In this document: in pieces, positions 37,216 to 46,497 of the stretch
Layout: each line of letters begins with the position of its first letter
Numbering within the stretch: the stretch's first letter is position 1
Source: Lacibacter luteus
Lineage (GTDB): Bacteria > Bacteroidota > Bacteroidia > Chitinophagales > Chitinophagaceae
Reading direction: 5' to 3'
Length of the DNA stretch: 64,000 nucleotides
NCBI RefSeq assembly: GCF_004118265.1
Contig: NZ_SDHW01000003.1
Span: 186,001-250,000 of the forward strand
The notes under the pieces: model-generated
Seen by the model: only the letters and a program-made list of their open reading frames with translations
What the model was told of the DNA's origin: nothing
Databases searched by the model: none
Made by a program: the position numbers and the translations under genes

Positions 37216-39156
37216 ATGAGTTATCCTTACCAAATTACTTCGTTAGAACAGTACAAAGCTGATTATAAAAAAAGTGTGGAAGAGCCCGAAGCTTTCTGGG
37301 GCAACATTGCTGAAAACTTTCAGTGGCGCAAAAAATGGAACAAAGTTTTAGATTGGAATTTTCGTGAACCGAAAGTAGAATGGTTCCAGGGTGCAAAACT
37401 CAACATCACCGAAAACTGTATCGATCGTCATTTGGCAACAATGGGCGATAAGCCCGCCATTATTTGGGAACCCAACAATCCCGAAGAGCGTGTGCGTATT
37501 GTAACCTATAACCGTTTGCATAAACGTGTTTGCCAGTTTGCGCAGGTGTTAAAAAACAATGGTGTTAAAAAAGGCGATCGTGTTTGTATTTATATGGGCA
37601 TGGTACCCGAGCTGGCGTATGCTGTGTTAGGCTGTGCAAGAATTGGTGCTATACATAGTGTGATCTTTGGTGGCTTTAGTGCACAAAGTATTGCCGATCG
37701 TTTGTACGATGCACAGGCTGAATTTATTGTTACCTGCGATGGTGCTTACCGTGGCAATAAAGATATTCCACTTAAGAGTGTTATTGACGATGCGTTAATC
37801 GGTAACCGCACTGTAAAAAAAGTAATTGTGTACACCCGTACACGCACGCCTGTATCAATGTTAAAAGGAAGAGATGTATGGTGGGAAGATGAAATGGAAC
37901 ATGCAGAACACCAGGTGGAACAAAATGGTGTGGTATCTTTTCCTGCAGAAGAAATGGATGCAGAAGATCCGTTGTTTATTTTATATACAAGTGGTTCAAC
38001 AGGTAAACCAAAAGGTGTGGTGCACAGCAGTGCCGGTTATATGTTGTGGACCAACTACACATTTGTAAACGTCTTTCAATACAAGCCAGGTGATGTGCAT
38101 TTTTGTACTGCAGATATTGGCTGGATAACAGGACACAGTTATATCCTTTACGGTCCGTTAAGTGCAGGCGGCACATCATTAATGTTCGAAGGTATTCCTA
38201 CATGGCCCGATGCAGGACGTTTCTGGGATATTGTTGATAAGCATAAAGTAAATATTCTGTACACTGCACCAACAGCCATACGCAGTTTAATGGGTTTTGG
38301 TTTGGAACCTTTGAAAGGAAAAGATCTTTCCTCATTAAAAATATTGGGTACTGTAGGCGAACCAATTAATGAAGAAGCATGGCATTGGTACGATGAGCAT
38401 GTTGGTAAAGGCAAATGCCCCATTGTTGATACCTGGTGGCAAACAGAAACAGGTGGCTGTTTAATTTCAAATATGGCAGGCGTTACGCCGGCCAAACCAA
38501 GCTGGGCTACATTACCAATGCCGGGTGTGCAACCGATACTGGTTGATGAAAAAGGAGAGGAGGTAACAGAGGCAGATGAAGACGGCATTATTAAAGGTAA
38601 CCTGTGTATTAAAGCGCCATGGCCTGCTATTCTTCGTACAACTTATGGCGATCATGAACGTTGCAGACAAAACTATTTTGCAACGTATGAGAATTTATAT
38701 TTTACAGGTGATGGTGCATTGAAAGATGCCGATGGCAATTTCCGTATTACAGGTCGTGTGGATGATGTATTGAATGTAAGCGGCCATCGTATTGGTACAG
38801 CCGAAGTAGAGAATGCCCTTAATATGCACGCAGGTGTTGTGGAAAGTGCAGTAGTGGGTTATCCGCACGATGTAAAAGGACAAGGCATTTATGCTTATGT
38901 TATTTATGGGCACATGCACAACAACGATGAAGAGCTTACACGAAAGGATATTCTGCAAACAGTAACACGTGTAATTGGCCCCATTGCAAAGCCCGATAAA
39001 ATTCAGTTTGTAAGCGGCTTGCCTAAAACTCGTAGCGGAAAAATTATGCGCCGCATCTTACGCAAAATTGCAGAAGGTGAAACCGGTAGTCTTGGCGATA
39101 CAAGTACTTTGCTTGACCCTGCTGTTGTAGATGAAATTGTAAAAGGAAAATTATAA
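37216..39156 (+). CDS. acs: acetyl-CoA synthetase (AMP-forming)
   Basis: Activates acetate to acetyl-CoA through acetyl-AMP; 646 residues, standard length. Signatures: YTSGSTGKPKGV (P-loop-like A3), WWQTETGG (A5), TGDGALKDADGNFRITGR (A7/A8), VSGHRIGTAEVENAL and the C-terminal acetylation-site motif PKTRSGKIMRRILR, whose final Lys is the regulatory residue known in other species. The start was set at 37216 (MSYPYQITSLEQY). Divergent transporter upstream; terminator downstream. Confidence 0.97.
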   Translation: MSYPYQITSLEQYKADYKKSVEEPEAFWGNIAENFQWRKKWNKVLDWNFREPKVEWFQGAKLNITENCIDRHLATMGDKPAIIWEPNNPEERVRIVTYNRLHKRVCQFAQVLKNNGVKKGDRVCIYMGMVPELAYAVLGCARIGAIHSVIFGGFSAQSIADRLYDAQAEFIVTCDGAYRGNKDIPLKSVIDDALIGNRTVKKVIVYTRTRTPVSMLKGRDVWWEDEMEHAEHQVEQNGVVSFPAEEMDAEDPLFILYTSGSTGKPKGVVHSSAGYMLWTNYTFVNVFQYKPGDVHFCTADIGWITGHSYILYGPLSAGGTSLMFEGIPTWPDAGRFWDIVDKHKVNILYTAPTAIRSLMGFGLEPLKGKDLSSLKILGTVGEPINEEAWHWYDEHVGKGKCPIVDTWWQTETGGCLISNMAGVTPAKPSWATLPMPGVQPILVDEKGEEVTEADEDGIIKGNLCIKAPWPAILRTTYGDHERCRQNYFATYENLYFTGDGALKDADGNFRITGRVDDVLNVSGHRIGTAEVENALNMHAGVVESAVVGYPHDVKGQGIYAYVIYGHMHNNDEELTRKDILQTVTRVIGPIAKPDKIQFVSGLPKTRSGKIMRRILRKIAEGETGSLGDTSTLLDPAVVDEIVKGKL

Positions 39157-39162
39157 AAGTAA

Positions 39163-39188
39163 ACCCCGCCGAAGCGGGGTTCTTTTTT
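39163..39188 (+). terminator. acs terminator
   Basis: ACCCCGC-CGAA-GCGGGGT followed by TCTTTTTT. Confidence 0.93.
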
Positions 39189-39226
39189 ACAACGTGGATT
39201 TTGGGTAAACTCCTGTCGAAAAATTT

Positions 39227-40870
39227 TTATTCTAAAGGCATTTTAGCAAACCACAATGTTTTACCGCTTTTGTTTTCGCCAAGGAAAACAAGTTGCCCTT
39301 TACCAATTGGCAGGAAGGGATATTTGTTGTTTACATAGTAATCGCTCTTGCCCTGACCAAACTGTGCAAACTCACCAATGGCTGCATTGTTAATATTAAT
39401 TACACTTACACTTGGATAAACAAGAAACTTGTATTTGCTTTCGCCGAGTTCACGTTCTGTTTTAACACCGGCCATTTCCATAATCATCCAGTACAGTTTA
39501 CTTCCATCGTTGCTGAACACAAGTGTTTGGCTGTTGGGCGACATGCTTGCTTCTTTATCATTTTCTTCTCGGCGTACACCATAAGCTGCTTTTAACGAAC
39601 CGGTGCTGCTGAAGTGCATCATGATGATATCTTCATACTTGATTGTGGGGCCACCACCTGAGCCTAACACTTTTACACCTCCCGATTTTTTATACTTCTG
39701 TCCGGTTAAGAAAATGTCGCCTGTTGGTGAAACTTTCAGATCGGCGATGCGGAATTTTTTTCCGGTGTATTCAGGTTTTTTCTTTTGCGATGCAGGCGAT
39801 TTTGCTTTTGCTTCAAAATCATCCAACGTATTGTTGGTAACAAAATCTACTTTTCCATTACTGATCTTAACTATCTGGAAACCTTTTGCTTTAAACTCAT
39901 CGTTTTGTCCTTCTCTTGCATCAGACGAAGGTTGCGGAGCACTGAATTTTTCATTGTAATAATCATCGTCGCTGCCTGTTGCTCCAAGAATCAATACGCC
40001 GTCGTTTGTTTGTACAAACATGTTACCATTAAAAATCCCGGTCTTCGATTTAACAGCAATGCGTTCTTTTATTTTTCCATTGTAACCTAAACGTACAAAT
40101 GTGTAATTGGTAGGATCAGCATCTGCAATGTTTTTCATACCCTTGCCGCCCATTGGTGCAAACAGGATGAGAATATCATCTTCTGCATTTGCATCTTCGT
40201 CGTTATCGGCACTGCTGATGCCCGCAATGGATTGTGGTGTATCGAAGTTGATGGTTTGATCGCCAATGCGGTTCATCTCTGTATCAAACCGCATTACATG
40301 TATTTCTTTGTACTGGCGCATAGGGTCTTTGGCCATTGGTCCTTTTGCGCCTGCAATTACTAATATACTTTCCAGTTCATCCTGTTCGGTATGAGCGAGG
40401 TAAAACAGTTTTTCACCATCATCGGTTTTGGGTTTCAGTTTGTCGGCTAACGAAATTTTTGAATCGTAGCCGCCCCAGAACCAGTTCCATTTTCGTTTAA
40501 TGATCTTACGGCGAAGCACCAATGTGCCCATGAAGTTTGTTTCAACTGTAAGCGAGTTGAGTGTGTATTCTTCTCCTTTATCAACCCTATAGCCTTTTAC
40601 TTTTTCCATCGGCTGTTCGCTCTCTTCCATTCCTTTAAAATTGAAATCGAGATCGAAGCGATAGGTTTCGAATTTTGCTTTTTTATTGGTGGCTTTGGTA
40701 ACGTAGGTCATCGTAAGCTCGTTCTTACCATCTTCAATAACGGGTTCGTACAAATAACCTTTGTTGGCTTTCTTAGAAATTTCGTGTGTGCCTTCTTTCG
40801 AAATTTTTTGTGCAGATAAGCTGATGCCGCTGCAGATAAAAATCAGCATCAGGCTGAGTTTCGGTTTCAT
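39227..40870 (-). CDS. exported hypothetical protein, beta-propeller-like
   Basis: Protein of 547 residues with a signal peptide (residues 1-20, GISLSAQ). The rest shows repeated beta-rich blocks of the form (I/V)-x-(I/V)-x-(D/N)-G-x-(I/L) with interspersed acidic loops, such as ESILVIAGAKGP, FVRLGYNGKIKERIAV and DIFLTGQKYKKSGG, consistent with a propeller-like fold. No cysteines and no T9SS sorting domain are seen. I do not recognise a named family; periplasmic or surface location inferred from the signal only. Confidence 0.75.
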   Translation of the reverse strand: MKPKLSLMLIFICSGISLSAQKISKEGTHEISKKANKGYLYEPVIEDGKNELTMTYVTKATNKKAKFETYRFDLDFNFKGMEESEQPMEKVKGYRVDKGEEYTLNSLTVETNFMGTLVLRRKIIKRKWNWFWGGYDSKISLADKLKPKTDDGEKLFYLAHTEQDELESILVIAGAKGPMAKDPMRQYKEIHVMRFDTEMNRIGDQTINFDTPQSIAGISSADNDEDANAEDDILILFAPMGGKGMKNIADADPTNYTFVRLGYNGKIKERIAVKSKTGIFNGNMFVQTNDGVLILGATGSDDDYYNEKFSAPQPSSDAREGQNDEFKAKGFQIVKISNGKVDFVTNNTLDDFEAKAKSPASQKKKPEYTGKKFRIADLKVSPTGDIFLTGQKYKKSGGVKVLGSGGGPTIKYEDIIMMHFSSTGSLKAAYGVRREENDKEASMSPNSQTLVFSNDGSKLYWMIMEMAGVKTERELGESKYKFLVYPSVSVININNAAIGEFAQFGQGKSDYYVNNKYPFLPIGKGQLVFLGENKSGKTLWFAKMPLE

Positions 40871-40936
40871 GTTGTGGAGTTTGAAACCAAAGGAACTTTT
40901 TTTTGCAGGCTTATGCCATACCGTGCTGCGGGTATT

Positions 40937-41497
40937 TTAATGGAGGATGGTTACTTCGGTACCAACGGGTAGCAGATCGTACAATTCTTTTGCATATTCC
41001 CGTTTGGTAGAAATACAACCGAGCGTCCAGTTATAATAGTAATCAACAAACCTGTCTTCGTTACGTCGTGTGGCATGGATGCCGATACCGCCACCGGGTT
41101 TTGCATTGGCCGGAATTACACCTTGTGATTTGCGTGTGTTGAATTTTTCAAGATCTGTTTGTGTTGGATAATCAAGCAGGAGAAAATGTCCCCATTCGGG
41201 ATGAAGTTTTTTTGCAATGATTTTGAAATGACCTTCAGGTGTCCGGCGGTCGCCCTCCATCATCTTATCCGTCATTTCGCTGGTGCCAAAAACAACCGGG
41301 TAAGTAGATACCCATCCTTCCTCATCGTACAGCTTCAATTCGTAATGACTTTTGTCAATAACGATCCGGTAATTGCTAGAAACACGAACGGGCTTTTTAG
41401 AAACCGTAGCTGTTTTGTTTCGATGAAAAAAACTGAAACCCGACAGGGCCAGCATTACTGCACTGCAAATAACCAGCAAGGTTGATTGGCTTTTCAT
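40937..41497 (-). CDS. L,D-transpeptidase (YkuD domain)
   Basis: Periplasmic cross-linking enzyme of 186 residues, acting on the third residue of peptidoglycan stems or on lipoprotein anchoring. An N-terminal membrane/signal segment (residues 5-22) precedes the YkuD domain: YRIVIDKSHYELKLYDEEGW, MMEGDRRTPEGHFKI, GIGIHATRR and the catalytic Cys in WTLGCISTKREYAKELYDLLPVGTEV. Similar to the YafK/ErfK branch. Single gene. Confidence 0.93.
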   Translation of the reverse strand: MKSQSTLLVICSAVMLALSGFSFFHRNKTATVSKKPVRVSSNYRIVIDKSHYELKLYDEEGWVSTYPVVFGTSEMTDKMMEGDRRTPEGHFKIIAKKLHPEWGHFLLLDYPTQTDLEKFNTRKSQGVIPANAKPGGGIGIHATRRNEDRFVDYYYNWTLGCISTKREYAKELYDLLPVGTEVTILH

Positions 41498-41617
41498 TTT
41501 ACACGTTGTTTTCGATGGTACGTATATAACGACGGAAAATTATTCCATATTTTCTGTTGTAAATCTAATTAACAAACTATTGATGGCAATGGGGATAAAT
41601 AAGCGAGCTACAGAAAA

Positions 41618-41652
41618 TAAGAAAGCCGCTTGTTGGTAAGCGGCTTTTTTAT
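41618..41652. terminator. terminator of DUF4332 gene
   Basis: Stem AAAGCCGCTT / AAGCGGCTTT with a 6-base loop; T-rich on both sides. Confidence 0.85.
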
Positions 41653-41670
41653 TGTACATCGAAAAATTGC

Positions 41671-42078
41671 TTAGTGAAAAACTTTTTGCTCCAGTGTTTT
41701 TGCCTGCGCAATCATATCGGCTAATGTATCGGCTGATGGTATTTTACCTGTTAAACCAAATTGCTCATTGGTTTCAACAAGTTTACTGTGCAGGTTGTCG
41801 GCGTTGCGTGTAGCCAATTCTTTTACTGTATCTACACCGGCAGCTTCCAGCAACTCTGCTGTTTGCCCGGCAACACCGTTGATGCGATGAAGGTCTGCAT
41901 GATTAACCCAGGTAAGAATCAGGTTTTCGGGAATACCCGTTACTTCATTAATACCCGATCTTCCTTTTTTGGTACCACCTTGTGCAAGCAGATCGTTTGT
42001 TGTAAAAATGGCCATAGTTTCAAGTCTTGCTGCATAGTTGGGGCCAATCCCTTCAATATCGATTACTTTATAGTTCAT
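41671..42078 (-). CDS. DUF4332 protein (helix-hairpin-helix)
   Basis: Protein of 135 residues with two helix-hairpin-helix-like halves: IEGIGPNYAARLETMAIFTTNDLL and INGVAGQTAELLEAAGVDTVKELA. This matches DUF4332, thought to bind nucleic acids non-specifically. Start set at 42078 (MNYKVIDIEGIG). No membrane helix. Function unknown. Confidence 0.87.
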   Translation of the reverse strand: MNYKVIDIEGIGPNYAARLETMAIFTTNDLLAQGGTKKGRSGINEVTGIPENLILTWVNHADLHRINGVAGQTAELLEAAGVDTVKELATRNADNLHSKLVETNEQFGLTGKIPSADTLADMIAQAKTLEQKVFH

Positions 42079-42140
42079 CTGTTTTTTTTGAGTGAGCAAA
42101 TTAAGGAAAATACCCACCCCAACACCAATCGGCAGACTAT

Positions 42141-42168
42141 AAAAAAGCCGCTCCCTTTCAGGAGCGGC
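42141..42168 (-). terminator. terminator of the sigma/anti-sigma/barrel operon
   Basis: Minus-strand stem GCCGCTCC-TGAAAG-GGAGCGGC followed by TTTTTTAT. It separates this operon from the DUF4332 gene. Confidence 0.92.
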
Positions 42169-42195
42169 CTGCCAGAGAATACAGCGTTAGCTGTA

Positions 42196-43053
42196 TTACC
42201 AGCTGCTAAGCCGGATACCAATATTGTAAGGTGTTTGTTGTAATCCGTTTTTGTGTAATTCGTTTAAGGCATAGCTACCATAAAGACGCACTGCACCAAG
42301 ATTTAATTCGCCAACAGCAGAAAGTTTCCAGGGCTCGAGGTTAAAATCGCTTCTTACTTTTTCTTTTCCGTTTTGTTCGCTTTTCATTTTCTGGCGGGCA
42401 GCATACAGGTAACCTGCACTTACACCTGCACTGAAACCATAACCTTTTTTACGTTTAGGTGCAAAGTTGAAATCGAGCATAACAGGTACAGTTAAATAAT
42501 CGGCTGCCAGTTTGTTTTTACGGTATTTGATATTGTCGATGGTAATGTTAGTAGTTGGCTCTGTATTGTAACGCACACTTTTTTCGAAACTGTAGTTGTT
42601 CATTTCAACACCTAAACCATATTTAAGATTTACTACGTGTTGAATAAGATTAACACGCTGCATAAAGAACCAAACGTTTACGTTTATTGAACGGCCATTG
42701 CGTAACTCAAGTTGTTCTTTTGTACCACCGGGGAAAAAGGCCTGTGTAGCAGGTGCTGCGTAATTTGTTTGATCGTTTACATTGGAGAAACCAAGATCAA
42801 CGATCAGCCAGTTGGTACTCACGTTCGATTTTTTTGATTCTTTCCGTTTTTTAATTTCAACGGTAGTACCATCGTTATCATTGTCATCATCATCAGACTT
42901 CTGATCTTTCTTTTCTTTACCATCATTCTTTTTAATGATGACCATGTTGCCGATTTTAATCGTGTCGGCACTTTGTGGTTTTGTGGTGTCGGTTTGTGCA
43001 TTAACGCCAAGGCATACGATGAGACCAAGCAATGCGAGTAGAGACTGCTTCAT
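42196..43053 (-). CDS. outer-membrane beta-barrel protein (PorT-like)
   Basis: Protein of 285 residues. Signal peptide residues 1-19 (VCLGVNAQ). Residues 35-75 form a charged, acidic/Lys-rich low-complexity linker (KKDQKSDDDDNDNDG). The remainder has barrel strands (WLIVDLGFSNVNDQTNY, INVNVWFFMQRVNL, LKYGLGVEMNNYSF, YLTVPVMLDFNFAPKRKKGYG, GFSAGVSAGYLYAARQK, RLYGSYALNELHKNG) ending near IGIRLSSW. It is last in an ECF sigma operon, suggesting an envelope stress-linked output. Confidence 0.8.
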   Translation of the reverse strand: MKQSLLALLGLIVCLGVNAQTDTTKPQSADTIKIGNMVIIKKNDGKEKKDQKSDDDDNDNDGTTVEIKKRKESKKSNVSTNWLIVDLGFSNVNDQTNYAAPATQAFFPGGTKEQLELRNGRSINVNVWFFMQRVNLIQHVVNLKYGLGVEMNNYSFEKSVRYNTEPTTNITIDNIKYRKNKLAADYLTVPVMLDFNFAPKRKKGYGFSAGVSAGYLYAARQKMKSEQNGKEKVRSDFNLEPWKLSAVGELNLGAVRLYGSYALNELHKNGLQQTPYNIGIRLSSW

Positions 43054-43077
43054 AAAATTTCCGTTTAAAGTTTTTTG

Positions 43078-44157
43078 TTATTGGGTGTTTACTGCAAACA
43101 CAGCAAAGCGTACTTCGGAGCTGCCTGATTGAATACCGGTTTTACGTTCAAACGTCCGTTTTGCTTTTTTAAGTAAGCCCGCTATACCTGTTCTGCGTTG
43201 TCTTTCTTCGGTAAGAAGTTCATTGCCTTCTTCGTTGTCAACTGCAGCAACATCGTTATTGTAAATGGTATAAGCGGCGTTGGTTGCTGTGCTTGTTTCT
43301 ATAGGTTGTACGGTTGGTGTTGTAGAAATGTTACGTGGAAAATCAGAATTATTTTTCGCAACATCTGTTTTTGTTGTTGTTACTGGAGTTAACTCAACAT
43401 CGGGTTGCTTAATTGTAGCTGTTTTGCCTGTATTGTTGGTTACTACAGGTGTAGATCCTGTAACAGTATTTGTTTTACTATTGCTTTGTACGTTGTTTGT
43501 TTCAGCTGCAGCAACAAAATTATTTTCCTGATGTTGAAGTTGATTTTCTTCTTTCAATATTTCTTTAACTGTCTTTTGATTTTGTTTCCCTGTTTGTTTT
43601 CCATTTTTAAGATCAGCAGTTACAAACTTTGTCGGGTCGGTTGTATTTTCTTTACCTATCAATAACCACATTGCACTGCCAAGCAATACAACAACTGCTG
43701 CAGCTGCACTCCAGCGGCGTGCTGTTGCACTTAACGAAAACACACGGGCCGGTTCGGTTTGTTTGTACAGTAGTTGTTTATCGGGAAATACTATTGAGTT
43801 GTCAGGCGTTACCTGGCTGCGGCGTAACCACAAAAGATCTTTCTGCAGATCGACATTTGTAAGTAATTCTTTTTCTACGTTGGCTTTGTCGGCAGCAGTT
43901 AATTCTTCATCAACATACATTAACAGTTGCTCTTCGCTTATTGCAGGTTCTTCAACCGGTTTTAATAAGGATTGCACAAACGATTCATCAAGTTTGGCAT
44001 CGGTATTAAACGTAGATTGACTGATGAGGTTGAACTCTTCTTTCAGGTCGGGGTTGGCCGCCACGAAAGCTTCCACAATTTTCCGTTGCCCGGCTGTCAA
44101 CTCATTGTCGACATACAGGAGGAAAAACTCTTCGTAATTATGGCGGTTAATGTTCAT
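43078..44157 (-). CDS. membrane anti-sigma-like protein with duplicated N-terminal module
   Basis: Protein of 359 residues. Two copies of a helical module occur at residues 8-42 (EEFFLLYVDNELTAGQRKIVEAF) and 75-108 (EEQLLMYVDEELTAADKANVEKEL), both resembling the sigma-binding module of bacterial anti-sigma factors. One membrane helix follows (about 150-168, AAAAVVVLLGSAMWLLIG) and then a long Asn/Thr-rich periplasmic region. No zinc-binding H-x3-C-x2-C is seen. Its place directly after an ECF sigma gene supports an anti-sigma role, by inference. Confidence 0.75.
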   Translation of the reverse strand: MNINRHNYEEFFLLYVDNELTAGQRKIVEAFVAANPDLKEEFNLISQSTFNTDAKLDESFVQSLLKPVEEPAISEEQLLMYVDEELTAADKANVEKELLTNVDLQKDLLWLRRSQVTPDNSIVFPDKQLLYKQTEPARVFSLSATARRWSAAAAVVVLLGSAMWLLIGKENTTDPTKFVTADLKNGKQTGKQNQKTVKEILKEENQLQHQENNFVAAAETNNVQSNSKTNTVTGSTPVVTNNTGKTATIKQPDVELTPVTTTKTDVAKNNSDFPRNISTTPTVQPIETSTATNAAYTIYNNDVAAVDNEEGNELLTEERQRRTGIAGLLKKAKRTFERKTGIQSGSSEVRFAVFAVNTQ

Positions 44158-44168
44158 TGTTTGTTTTT

Positions 44169-44244
44169 TGTCCGAAAGTCGGTAAGACCGAAGTCCGGAA
44201 GATTATTCATCTGTCAGCATTTTTCTTTCTGACTTTCCGACTAA
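44169..44244. repeat. dispersed inverted-repeat element, family B copy 2
   Basis: Lies between the sigma gene and its anti-sigma gene. Arms GTCCGAAAGTCGGTAAG and the complement of GTCGGAAAGTCAGAAAG, with an extra GACCGAAGTCCGGAAG unit; related to copy 1 at 30855. Confidence 0.65.
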
Positions 44245-44254
44245 TAACTTCTAA

Positions 44255-44740
44255 CTACATCACGTTCTCAATACTCACTAAATAATTCTTCAACTGCAAA
44301 CGTGCCCTGTGCAAATACACTTTTACCTGGCTTTCGTTCAATCCCGTTATTTCACCAATCTCTTCGTAACTGTATCCTTCATAATCTTTCAGCAGTACCA
44401 GGCTGCGGGCTGTTTCGCTTAAGCGTGCCAATGCTTCTTCCAGTACTTTCTTCATATTGTGCTGCGGCCTGTCCTGTATACGCACTTCTTCTGCAAATTC
44501 ATCTTTCAACGTCATCCGTTTGTGTTTGCGTATATGATCGATCATTTGGTTATACGCAATCGTAAACAGGTACGATTTGCTCCGCTCGGCATCCACATTG
44601 TCCTTATTCACCCACAATTTTTCGAAAGCACTCTGCACAACATCCCGTGCATCTTCTTCGTGCCCCAAATTTTTGAGGATAAAACGGTACACGTTGTCGG
44701 CATACCGGGTCACACATTCATTATATTCTCTGGCGGTCAT
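44255..44740 (-). CDS. ECF RNA polymerase sigma factor
   Basis: Sigma-70 family ECF protein of 161 residues. Region 2 is seen as ARDVVQSAFEKLWVNKDNVD and YLFTIAYNQMIDHIRKHKR (-10 recognition); region 4 as ARLSETARSLVLLKDYEGYSYEEIGEITGLNESQVKVYLHRARLQLKNYL (-35 recognition helix). No extra C-terminal domain. First gene of a three-gene operon with the anti-sigma-like protein and a barrel protein. Confidence 0.95.
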   Translation of the reverse strand: MTAREYNECVTRYADNVYRFILKNLGHEEDARDVVQSAFEKLWVNKDNVDAERSKSYLFTIAYNQMIDHIRKHKRMTLKDEFAEEVRIQDRPQHNMKKVLEEALARLSETARSLVLLKDYEGYSYEEIGEITGLNESQVKVYLHRARLQLKNYLVSIENVM

Positions 44741-44827
44741 AAATCAGTTAGTGATCCGTGATGATAAGTTTAACTATCTGTGTTACGGACACATCAATAA
44801 AAAGTTACAGCTAAAGGAAAATATTTT

Positions 44828-45028
44828 TTAGAGCGATCCTGAAAACGAATCTAAAATAAAGAACCCTGTTTGGGGAGCATTGTTGCTGGCAGGTTTTTCC
44901 TGGCAGGTTTTTTTGCATTTGGGTGAAGCAGGTGCGAGTTTCTTAGATGTAGATGTACCGGAAAGCAATGCCCATGAAGAAACTGCTACAAGAATAACAG
45001 CGGCCAATAAGATTAATTGCTTTTTCAT
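44828..45028 (-). CDS. small exported protein with CKKTC motif
   Basis: Predicted 66-residue protein. A hydrophobic signal or anchor (residues 3-22, LILLAAVILVAVSSWALL) precedes a short basic, Pro/Ser-rich tail with CKKTC. Not recognised. It sits 88 bases upstream of the ECF sigma gene on the same strand and could be cotranscribed. Small size lowers confidence, but the signal and stop-bounded frame look real. Confidence 0.5.
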   Translation of the reverse strand: MKKQLILLAAVILVAVSSWALLSGTSTSKKLAPASPKCKKTCQEKPASNNAPQTGFFILDSFSGSL

Positions 45029-45202
45029 CTGCTTTGTAATTGCTTTTTCTTTTACCGGTTATTCTGCTTTGGAACAGCCAAACTGAAACCCGGTTACGAT
45101 ATACGACGAAGGTAGAGCTAAAATGTTACAAACGCCCCACATATTTATGTGAATTTCTAAAAGGTGCAATCGGTTACACGTGCAAGGAGTGGTGAATCGC
45201 CC

Positions 45203-45210
45203 TAAATTTG
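45203..45210 (+). promoter_or_regulatory. candidate -7 box of kbl
   Basis: TAAATTTG matches TAnnTTTG, 19 bases before the kbl ATG. Confidence 0.5.
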
Positions 45211-45229
45211 TCGCCTAAACTATTGACGT

Positions 45230-46429
45230 ATGAATGCGAAACTTGTGCAACGAATTGCAAATGAACTGGATGAGATAAAAGCCAATGGGCTTTTTAAGAC
45301 CGAACGAATTATTGAAAGTGCGCAGGGACCTGAGATAATGGTTAACGGAAAGATTGTTCTTAACTTCTGCGCCAATAACTATCTGGGGCTTTCATCGCAC
45401 CCGAAAGTAATTGAAGCGTCGAAAAAATACATCGACCTGCGTGGTTACGGTATGAGCAGTGTTCGCTTCATTTGTGGTACACAGGATATTCATAAAGAAC
45501 TGGAAGCTAAAATTTCGAAATTCCTCGGTACAGAAGATACTATTTTATATGCAGCTGCTTTCGATGCAAATGGTGGTGTGTTTGAACCGTTGTTTGGCGA
45601 ACAGGATGCCATCATCAGCGATGCATTGAACCATGCAAGTATTATCGATGGTGTGCGTTTGTGCAAAGCTCAGCGTTTTCGTTACGAACATAACAACATG
45701 GCCGATCTTGAAACAAAACTCCAGGAAGCAGCCGGTGCCCGCAACCGTGTAATTGTTACTGATGGAAGTTTCAGCATGGATGGTACTATTGCGCAACTGG
45801 ATAAAATAGTTGAACTGGCAGAAAAATATGATGCAGCAATTATGGTTGACGAATGCCATAGCAGTGGTTTCTTAGGTAAAACCGGCCGTGGCACACACGA
45901 ATACCGTGGTGTAATGGGTAAGATTGATATCATTACCGGCACATTGGGTAAAGCACTCGGCGGTGCAAGCGGTGGTTTTACCAGCGGAAGTAAAGAAGTA
46001 ATTGAAATGCTTCGTCAGCGTTCACGCCCATATCTTTTCAGTAATACATTAGCACCAAGTATTGTTGGTGCATCCATTGCAGTAATGGATCTGTTAAGCG
46101 AAACAACAGAGTTGCGTGATAAACTGGAAACAAATACCAAATACTTCCGTAGTAAAATGACAGCGGCAGGGTTTGATATTAAGCCAGGCGACCACCCGAT
46201 TGTACCTATTATGTTGTACGATGCAGTGGTGGCACAAAACTTTGCAGCCAAATTGCTGGCTGAAGGTATTTATGTGATCGGCTTCTTCTTCCCTGTTGTT
46301 GCAAAAGGCCAGGCACGCATTCGTGTACAGTTAAGTGCTGCACACGATCAGCAACATTTAGATAAAGCCATTGCTGCATTTACAAAAGTGGGTAAAGAGT
46401 TAGGTGTGTTGAAGGAAGTAACAGCATAA
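45230..46429 (+). CDS. kbl: glycine C-acetyltransferase (2-amino-3-ketobutyrate CoA ligase)
   Basis: PLP-dependent alpha-oxoamine synthase family enzyme (399 residues) linking threonine breakdown to glycine and acetyl-CoA. Signatures: FCANNYLGLSSHPKVIEASKK, LYAAAFDANGGVFEPL, VDECHSSGFLGKTGRGTHEY and the PLP-lysine site TGTLGKALGGASGGFTSG. The residues suit Kbl rather than KBL-like 8-amino-7-oxononanoate synthase, but related acyl-CoA specificity cannot be excluded. The usual partner, threonine dehydrogenase, is not adjacent. Confidence 0.93.
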   Translation: MNAKLVQRIANELDEIKANGLFKTERIIESAQGPEIMVNGKIVLNFCANNYLGLSSHPKVIEASKKYIDLRGYGMSSVRFICGTQDIHKELEAKISKFLGTEDTILYAAAFDANGGVFEPLFGEQDAIISDALNHASIIDGVRLCKAQRFRYEHNNMADLETKLQEAAGARNRVIVTDGSFSMDGTIAQLDKIVELAEKYDAAIMVDECHSSGFLGKTGRGTHEYRGVMGKIDIITGTLGKALGGASGGFTSGSKEVIEMLRQRSRPYLFSNTLAPSIVGASIAVMDLLSETTELRDKLETNTKYFRSKMTAAGFDIKPGDHPIVPIMLYDAVVAQNFAAKLLAEGIYVIGFFFPVVAKGQARIRVQLSAAHDQQHLDKAIAAFTKVGKELGVLKEVTA

Positions 46430-46442
46430 ATGCTGAATTCAT

Positions 46443-46480
46443 AAAAAAAGCCGGTACAAATTTTTTGCACCGGCTTTTTT
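46443..46480. terminator. terminator after kbl
   Basis: GCCGGT...ACCGGC stem extended by CAAA/TTTG, A-run to the left and T-run to the right; bidirectional with the minus-strand gene at 46498. Confidence 0.88.
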
Positions 46481-46497
46481 ATTGGTATCAGTTTAGT

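Noticed and set aside
39603-39959. 118-codon frame opposite the large exported protein
   Set aside because: Antisense shadow of the 547-residue gene; translation shows no known domain.
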